From positions 1-64,000 of the forward strand of contig NZ_CAMPHV010000002.1 in NCBI RefSeq assembly GCF_946886105.1: a DNA stretch of 64,000 nucleotides, in the 5' to 3' direction. This stretch comes from an uncultured Pseudomonas sp. (GTDB taxonomy: Bacteria; Pseudomonadota; Gammaproteobacteria; Pseudomonadales; Pseudomonadaceae). A program made the translations under genes and the position numbers. Numbering within the stretch: the stretch's first letter is position 1; the number at the start of each line of letters is the position of its first letter. A model generated the notes under the pieces. The model did no database searches, was not told the origin of the DNA, and saw only the letters and a list, made by a program, of their open reading frames with translations. Below are positions 59,271-64,000 of the stretch, one piece after another.

Positions 59271-60572
59271 TCAAAGCACATCACGCAGGCGATACCAGGC
59301 CTTGCCTGCCGCCTCCAAGGGGGCGGCCAATAAAGCCCCGCCGGGGAAGCGCGGGTTGTCGAGGGCCTGGTAAAGCGCGAGCAAATCGTCGTCGCCGAGT
59401 ATCGCGTCGCTCACCGCGCGGGCGCCGGCCAGGGTCGGCAGCACGCCGTGGCCGGAAAAGCCCTGCAGCCAGTAACGCTGGCCTTGGCGGCCGATATCCG
59501 GAGTGCGCTTCATGCTCACGTCGATATGCCCGCCCCAACCGTATTCCAGCTCGACCCCGCGCAGTTGCGGAAACACCCGCTCGAGATACGGCTGGGTCGC
59601 CGCTTTGACGTCCTTGGGAATACCGCCGAGGTAGGTGCAGCCGCCGCCGAACAGCAGGCGATGGTCCGGGGTGACGCGGAAATAGTCGGGGACGAACTGG
59701 TTGTCGATCACGCAGCTGTTCTGCGGCAGCAGCGACTGCGCCAACTCCGGGGCGAGCGGCGCCGTGGCGACCTGATAGGAGCCCACCGGCAGCAGGCGCC
59801 TGGACAGGCGCCTATCGAGGCGATCGATATAGGCGTTGCAGGCGAGCACCAGGACGTCGCTACGCACCTCGCCCTGGGCGGTGCGGGCGACGAAGCCATC
59901 GGCGCTTTCGCGGTAGTCGAGCACCTGACTCTGTTCGAAGATCTGCCCGCCGGCGCGCTCGATGGCGGCGGCCAGGCCCTGGGCCAGTTTCAACGGGTTG
60001 AGGTGCGCCCCGCGCGCGTCGTAGAGAGCCGCCTGGTAGCGCGGGCTGGCGATCCACTGCGGCAACTCCTCGCGTTCGATCATGCGCAGGTGTGGATAGC
60101 CCAACTGCCGTTCGGCGTGGCGCTGGGCCTCGCGCAGTTGCCCGACCCGGCGCTGTTGCACCGCGGTCCACAGGCTGCCGCTGCGGTAGTCGATCGCGAA
60201 GCCATGGCGCTGCGGCAACGCCTGTATTTCCTCGGCGGCCCAGCACATGCTGTCCCACAGCCGGCGGCTGCGCTCCGCGCCCAGGGCTTTTTCCAGCGGC
60301 GGCATATCGCAGGACCAGCCGAGCAGCGCCTGACCGCCATTGCGCCCGGAGGCCGCCCAGGCCACCCGGCTGGCCTCCAGCAACAGCACGCGCTTGCCAG
60401 CCAGGGCCAGGCGCAGCGCGGTGTGCAGGCCGCTGAAGCCGGCGCCGATGATCAACACCTCGGTGTGCAGGCTGTCTTGCAGGGTGGGGCGCAGGGGGAT
60501 CGGAGCGGGGAAACTGTGTGCGTAATAGCTGGCGATATGTTGAGCGGATTGCTTGAACATGGCGCGATCCAT
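59271..60572 (-). CDS. FAD-dependent amine oxidoreductase (PuuB-like), second copy
   Basis: 433 residues from the ATG at 60572 (an ATG at 60560 is equally possible; neither has a strong ribosome-binding site). DAO-family flavoprotein: FAD motif LIIGAGFSGLHTALRLALAG, then AWAASGRNGGQ and LLFGGGCTYLGG, with LQGFSGHGVLPT near the C-terminus. Same domain plan as the oxidase at 45499 but divergent in sequence. First gene of a minus-strand set oxidase - regulator - synthetase. Probably oxidises a gamma-glutamylated or free amine. Confidence 0.87.
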   Translation of the reverse strand: MDRAMFKQSAQHIASYYAHSFPAPIPLRPTLQDSLHTEVLIIGAGFSGLHTALRLALAGKRVLLLEASRVAWAASGRNGGQALLGWSCDMPPLEKALGAERSRRLWDSMCWAAEEIQALPQRHGFAIDYRSGSLWTAVQQRRVGQLREAQRHAERQLGYPHLRMIEREELPQWIASPRYQAALYDARGAHLNPLKLAQGLAAAIERAGGQIFEQSQVLDYRESADGFVARTAQGEVRSDVLVLACNAYIDRLDRRLSRRLLPVGSYQVATAPLAPELAQSLLPQNSCVIDNQFVPDYFRVTPDHRLLFGGGCTYLGGIPKDVKAATQPYLERVFPQLRGVELEYGWGGHIDVSMKRTPDIGRQGQRYWLQGFSGHGVLPTLAGARAVSDAILGDDDLLALYQALDNPRFPGGALLAAPLEAAGKAWYRLRDVL

Positions 60573-60600
60573 GAAATTTATAAAAATAATTTCATGAAAT
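60571..60600. promoter_or_regulatory. AT-rich palindromes upstream of PuuB-like gene
   Basis: ATGAAATT (60571-60578) and its inverse AATTTCAT (60588-60595) with a 9-base spacer, overlapping the perfect 12-bp palindrome ATTTCATGAAAT (60589-60600). They cover the start codon and promoter area of the oxidase gene. A probable repressor site, possibly for the adjacent PuuR-like protein. Confidence 0.5.
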
Positions 60601-60637
60601 ATACGTAATAAATTTCACGTAGCCAAGCGTCGGATGT

Positions 60638-62296
60638 TTATTGGACCTGATTGCGTCCGCCGTTTTTCGCGCTGTAGAGGGCCCGGTCGGCCGTTTCCAG
60701 CAAGGCGTCGGCACTCGCCGGGCCGTTTTCGGTCGAAGCGATGCCGGCGCTCAAGGTGACAGTGAACTCGTTGGCATCGGCGATGAAGTGCAGTTCGGCG
60801 AAGCGTTGGCGGATTTCGTCGAGTACCCGCCGTGCTTGATCAGCCGGGCAATCGGGCAACACCACGAGAAATTCCTCGCCGCCGTAACGGCCCAGGCTGT
60901 CGATGCGCCGCAGGCGTTGGCGCAGCAGGTTGGCCAGGGCGCGGATCACGTTGTCGCCGGCGGCATGGCCATGGTTGTCGTTGACCTTCTTGAAAAAGTC
61001 GATATCCAGCATCGCCACGCTGGCCGGCTTGCCGGAGCGTTGCGCGCGTTCCAGCTCGATGCCGACCTGATCCTTGATATCGGCGTGCTTGAGCAGGCCG
61101 GTGAGGCTGTCGCGCGATAGCGCATCGCTGAGCAGGCGGGCGCGTTGGGCGCGGGAGAACACCGTGGTGACCAGGGCGTTGTCGGAGATCGGTTTGGTGA
61201 CAAAATCGTCGCCGGCTTTGATCAGCGCGCTCATCTGCTGGGCGATGCCGGTTTCCGCCGACAGGTAGATGATCGGCACGCGCAGCCAGTCGTCGTTGAA
61301 ACGGATGATCTGCGCCAATTCCGGGCCGGTGCAGTCCGGCATATTGACGTCGAGCAGCACCACTTCCGGGTTGAAACTGTGCATGCGGGTGAAAATCTCT
61401 GCCGGGTCATGGAGCATTTCCACATGCATGTTGGCGCCGCGCAGGATCAGGCTGTAGCGGCAGGCCAGTTCGCGGTCGTCGTCGATGATCAGCACCCGGT
61501 AGGGCTCGCCCTGCTGCTGGGCGAAGCAGCGCTCCAGGCGGTTTTCCAACTGCGGAATGTCCACCGGTTTGACGAAGTAGCCCTGGGCGCCGACGCGCAC
61601 CGCCTCGAGTTGCGTGGCGAAATCGTCGAGGGTGGTGATCACCAGCAACGGCAGGGGGTGTTCCAGCCGTTGCTGCAGGGCGGCGGCGTATTCGAGCCCG
61701 CTCTGTTGTTCGTCGGGCAGGTTGACGTCGACGATTAGCGCGTCGGGTTGCTGGCGCTGCATGGCGGCGTCGAGGTCGGCCATACGGCTGAAATGCTCGG
61801 CGTGATAACCGAAATTGTTCAGCGTCAGGCGCATGTTTTCGCCGATCGCCGCCTGGTCTTCGAGGATATAGATGCGCCGCGCGCTGGCGCTGGGCGTCAC
61901 TGCCCTCGGCTTCTTCGCCGGGGTGGCGGGTTTATCCGGGGTTTCGCTGTCGAGCTGCAATTGCGCCAACTGCGCCAGGCCGGCGCAGAAATCCTCGAGG
62001 TTCTGTTGCCCTTGCTGCAACGCCTGTAGCCAGCCGTCGGCTTGCTGTTCCAGTTCGCGGGCGCGCTGGCCGAGTTTGACCAAACCGAAGGTGCCGGCCG
62101 CCCCCGCCAGCTTGTGCAACTGATCGCGCAGTTTCAGCACCTGTTGCAGACGCTCGGCCGATTCGTGGCAGCGCAGCAGGGTCTGGCCATCCAGCGCCAG
62201 TTGCGGCAACTCCTGGCCTAGGCGCGCGGCGAAGTCCTCGCTGAGCTTATTCAGGTGGCGTTGCAATTCTTCGTTGATGGCGCTGCTATCACTCAT
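60638..62296 (-). CDS. Hpt-REC-REC-GGDEF diguanylate cyclase
   Basis: 552 residues. N-terminal Hpt-like domain (His61 in QLHKLAGAAGTFG), two receiver domains (RIYILEDQAAIGE..LIVDVNLPDEQ and VLIIDDDRELA..VLLDVNMPD), and a C-terminal GGDEF domain with active-site motif GRYGGEEF. The inhibitory RxxD site is intact (RRID five residues before GGEEF). It should make cyclic di-GMP when phosphorylated, so it may link the upstream kinase to surface attachment. It overlaps the CheY-like gene by eight bases: kinase, CheY-like regulator and cyclase form one operon. Confidence 0.94.
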   Translation of the reverse strand: MSDSSAINEELQRHLNKLSEDFAARLGQELPQLALDGQTLLRCHESAERLQQVLKLRDQLHKLAGAAGTFGLVKLGQRARELEQQADGWLQALQQGQQNLEDFCAGLAQLAQLQLDSETPDKPATPAKKPRAVTPSASARRIYILEDQAAIGENMRLTLNNFGYHAEHFSRMADLDAAMQRQQPDALIVDVNLPDEQQSGLEYAAALQQRLEHPLPLLVITTLDDFATQLEAVRVGAQGYFVKPVDIPQLENRLERCFAQQQGEPYRVLIIDDDRELACRYSLILRGANMHVEMLHDPAEIFTRMHSFNPEVVLLDVNMPDCTGPELAQIIRFNDDWLRVPIIYLSAETGIAQQMSALIKAGDDFVTKPISDNALVTTVFSRAQRARLLSDALSRDSLTGLLKHADIKDQVGIELERAQRSGKPASVAMLDIDFFKKVNDNHGHAAGDNVIRALANLLRQRLRRIDSLGRYGGEEFLVVLPDCPADQARRVLDEIRQRFAELHFIADANEFTVTLSAGIASTENGPASADALLETADRALYSAKNGGRNQVQ

Positions 62297-62675
62297 GCAC
62301 CCGGCTCCAGATAGTGCGGATCTGAGTGGCCAGCTGCATCGGATCGAAGGGTTTGATGATCACGTCGTGGGCGCCCAGCTCGCGATAGTGCGCGACCTCG
62401 GCCGGCTGCACCTTGGCGGTCATAAAGGCCACGGGTACTTGTTCGATATCGACCAGTTGGCGGATTTTCGCCAGGGTTTGCGGGCCGTCCATATCGGGCA
62501 TCATCACATCGAGCAGGATGAAGTCGGGGGCGAAGCATTGAACCTGGTCCAAGGCTTCCTGACCCGAAGCGCAACTGAGCACGTGAAAACCACCGACCAC
62601 TTCGAGCGCCACTTTGGCCACCGCTTGGATCGAAAGGTCGTCTTCGACGTGCAGAATGCGGTTCAGTTCAGGCAT
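62289..62675 (-). CDS. Single-domain CheY-like response regulator
   Basis: 128 residues: receiver domain only, with acidic pair in ILHVEDDLSIQ, phosphoacceptor Asp in FILLDVMMPDMDG, Thr in AFMTAKVQP and Lys in VIIKPFDPMQ. It lies between the hybrid-type kinase (28 bp upstream) and the Hpt-REC-REC-GGDEF gene (overlap). It could be a phosphate relay or sink passing phosphate from the kinase to the Hpt domain of the cyclase (inference). Confidence 0.93.
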   Translation of the reverse strand: MPELNRILHVEDDLSIQAVAKVALEVVGGFHVLSCASGQEALDQVQCFAPDFILLDVMMPDMDGPQTLAKIRQLVDIEQVPVAFMTAKVQPAEVAHYRELGAHDVIIKPFDPMQLATQIRTIWSRVHE

Positions 62676-62703
62676 GACGTATTCCCGGGGAAAGGTGAAT
62701 GGC

Positions 62704-64000
62704 TCAGGAGATGATTGCTGAATCTAGGGTAGTCAGCTCGAACCAGAATGTCGCGCCCTGGCCGGTAATCGAATCGAAACCGATGCTGCCGCCCATGCGC
62801 TCGACAATTTCCTTGCTGATCGCCAAGCCCAGGCCGGTGCCGCCTTTTTGCCGGGTATCGGTGGCATCGGCCTGGGAGAATTTACTGAAAATCCGCGATT
62901 GAAAAGCTTCCGGCACCCCGGGGCCATGGTCGCGCACGCTGACCCGCACGCGTTCCGCATGCCGCTGCACCTGGACTTCCACGACCTCGCCGGGTGGCGA
63001 AAATTTCGCCGCATTCGACAGCAGGTTGGCCAGAACCTGGGCCAGGCGTTGCCGGTCGACCCGTACCCGCACCTCGGCGGGATTCGGCTGCAGCAGCAGG
63101 CGCACCTGATGCTCGCCGGCGTAGGGCTGGTTCTGCTCGATGGCCGCCTCGACCAGCGGCAGCAGGGCCTCGGGCTGCAGATCGAAGACCATCTTGCCGG
63201 CCACCAACTTTTCCATGTCGAGCAGGTCGTTGATCAACAGGTTGAGGCGCTGGCTGTTGTCCTGGGCGATCAGCAGCATCTTGCGCATGGCCGTCGGGGG
63301 TTCGCCCAGCGCGCCGCCATTGATCAGGCCGAGGGAGCCGGCGATGGCGGTCAGCGGGGTTCGCAGTTCATGGCTGACGGTGGAAACGAATTCGTTCTTC
63401 ATGCGTTCGATGCGCTTGCGCTCGTCGATATCGCGGATCACCGCGATGAAGCGCTGCTCGCCCTGGTGGCTGATTTGCGACACCGCCAGCTCGATGGCGA
63501 AGACGCTGCCGTTGCTGCGCAGCCCTTCGAGCTCGCGCACCTGGCCGATGATGGTCGAAGGACCACCGCTGTGGTAACGCGCCAGGTAGCCGTCGTGGGC
63601 CGAACGGTTGGGCTCGGGCATCAGCACGCTGACGTTGCGCCCGGCCACCTCGGCGTGGCGATAGCCGAACAGCTTTTCGGCGGCGCGGTTGAAGGTTTCG
63701 ATACGGCCTTGCTTGTCGATGGTGATGATGGCGTCGAGGATATTGTCGAGCACGGTGCGCAGGTAATGCTCGCGTTCGCGAATCGCGTGCTCGCTGGCGA
63801 TGCGCTCGCTGAAATCCTGGATCTGGGCGATGAAATGCAGGGGCTTGCCGGCACTGTCGCGCAGCAGCGATACGCTTTGCAGCACCCAGATCACCCGACC
63901 GAGCTTGTCGAGAAAACGTTTTTCGATCTGATAGCCGCTGATCCGCCCGGCTAACAGGCTGGCCAGATTATCGAGGTCGGCGTCCAGATCGTCGGCATGG
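62704..64000 (-). CDS. PAS-domain sensor histidine kinase, N-terminus beyond right edge
   Basis: Open to the right edge; the frame continues upstream of the ATG at 63894 through conserved PAS sequence (GRISGYQIEKRFL), so that ATG is internal. Visible order: the end of one PAS/PAC unit (LHFIAQIQDFSERI), a complete PAS (LDNILDAIITIDKQG..FGYRHAEVAGRNVSVLMPEP), HisKA with phosphorylated His in TVSHELRTPLTAI, and HATPase (LLSNAAKFSPPG, DHGPGVPE, GTGLGLAISKEI). No receiver domain is attached. Sensor input and any membrane anchor lie outside the window. First visible gene of the kinase - CheY - cyclase operon. Confidence 0.93.
   Translation of the reverse strand, partial: HADDLDADLDNLASLLAGRISGYQIEKRFLDKLGRVIWVLQSVSLLRDSAGKPLHFIAQIQDFSERIASEHAIREREHYLRTVLDNILDAIITIDKQGRIETFNRAAEKLFGYRHAEVAGRNVSVLMPEPNRSAHDGYLARYHSGGPSTIIGQVRELEGLRSNGSVFAIELAVSQISHQGEQRFIAVIRDIDERKRIERMKNEFVSTVSHELRTPLTAIAGSLGLINGGALGEPPTAMRKMLLIAQDNSQRLNLLINDLLDMEKLVAGKMVFDLQPEALLPLVEAAIEQNQPYAGEHQVRLLLQPNPAEVRVRVDRQRLAQVLANLLSNAAKFSPPGEVVEVQVQRHAERVRVSVRDHGPGVPEAFQSRIFSKFSQADATDTRQKGGTGLGLAISKEIVERMGGSIGFDSITGQGATFWFELTTLDSAIIS

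Overview
The window reads as part of a Pseudomonas-type gammaproteobacterial chromosome. The evidence is a high-GC genome, typical Pseudomonas protein sequences (minor pilins fimT/pilV/pilW/pilX/pilY1/pilE, gabD-gabT, PuuA/PuuB-like enzymes, Ohr), and several families of short 'GTAG...CTAC' inverted repeats between genes. The species cannot be fixed from the sequence alone. No rRNA, CRISPR array, prophage or complete insertion sequence was seen.

Region 1 (1-10,800, mostly minus strand) is an accessory chemosensory island: an edge-truncated chemoreceptor, CheA, a STAS protein, CheY, two related membrane-anchored receptors (one with a degenerate kinase-control tip), a LuxR-type response regulator, another full receptor, and a small membrane protein ending in a HAMP-like stub. 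Region 2 (10,400-22,600) is a six-gene type IV pilus minor pilin/PilY1 operon on the plus strand, facing a second LuxR-type response regulator and its very large multi-PAS/GAF histidine kinase.

The most striking observation links these two regions. A rigid element, on the coding strand CCTAC-N16-CCTAC-N8-CAGC-N4-RCCGAT, occurs five times at exactly the same spacing. It lies before the MCP-cheY-STAS-cheA operon, the paralogous MCP, the first LuxR regulator and, as an outward-facing pair, in the intergenic region before the pilin operon. A partial sixth copy precedes another MCP. It looks like an undescribed promoter or activator site defining one chemosensory/pilus regulon. Two of the copies are followed by terminator-like hairpins and may make small RNAs.

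Region 3 (23,100-29,300) holds a small secreted peptide, ohr and a secreted HSL-type esterase behind repeated TTGCGCGC sites, then an SDR/ABM pair divergent from an AraC regulator, and an FMN-binding glutamate-synthase-like protein. Region 4 (29,700-33,230) has tRNA-Arg(CCG) with its terminator, gabD and gabT. Region 5 (33,560-41,084) is a six-gene, partly overlapping co-directional cassette: an ArsS-like radical SAM protein, an SSS symporter, a metallophosphoesterase-like protein with an altered first motif, a TVP38/VTT-disulfide-oxidoreductase fusion, a DUF3047 protein and an oxidoreductase of the 'N-term to SelD' type. Its pathway is not obvious.

Region 6 (41,300-57,030) is housekeeping and accessory: an inverted-architecture MCP, SRPBCC protein, puuA/puuB-like pair, Crp/Fnr regulator, Mpo1-like protein, methyltransferase, a flavin/ferredoxin fusion oxidoreductase, GST, YHS protein, tandem LysR regulators and a secreted 23-residue-repeat protein. 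Region 7 (57,150-60,620) is a second puuA/puuR/puuB-like set. Together with gabDT it covers much of the putrescine-to-GABA-to-succinate route. Region 8 (60,638-64,000) is a sensor kinase, CheY-like regulator and Hpt-REC-REC-GGDEF protein, cut by the right edge.
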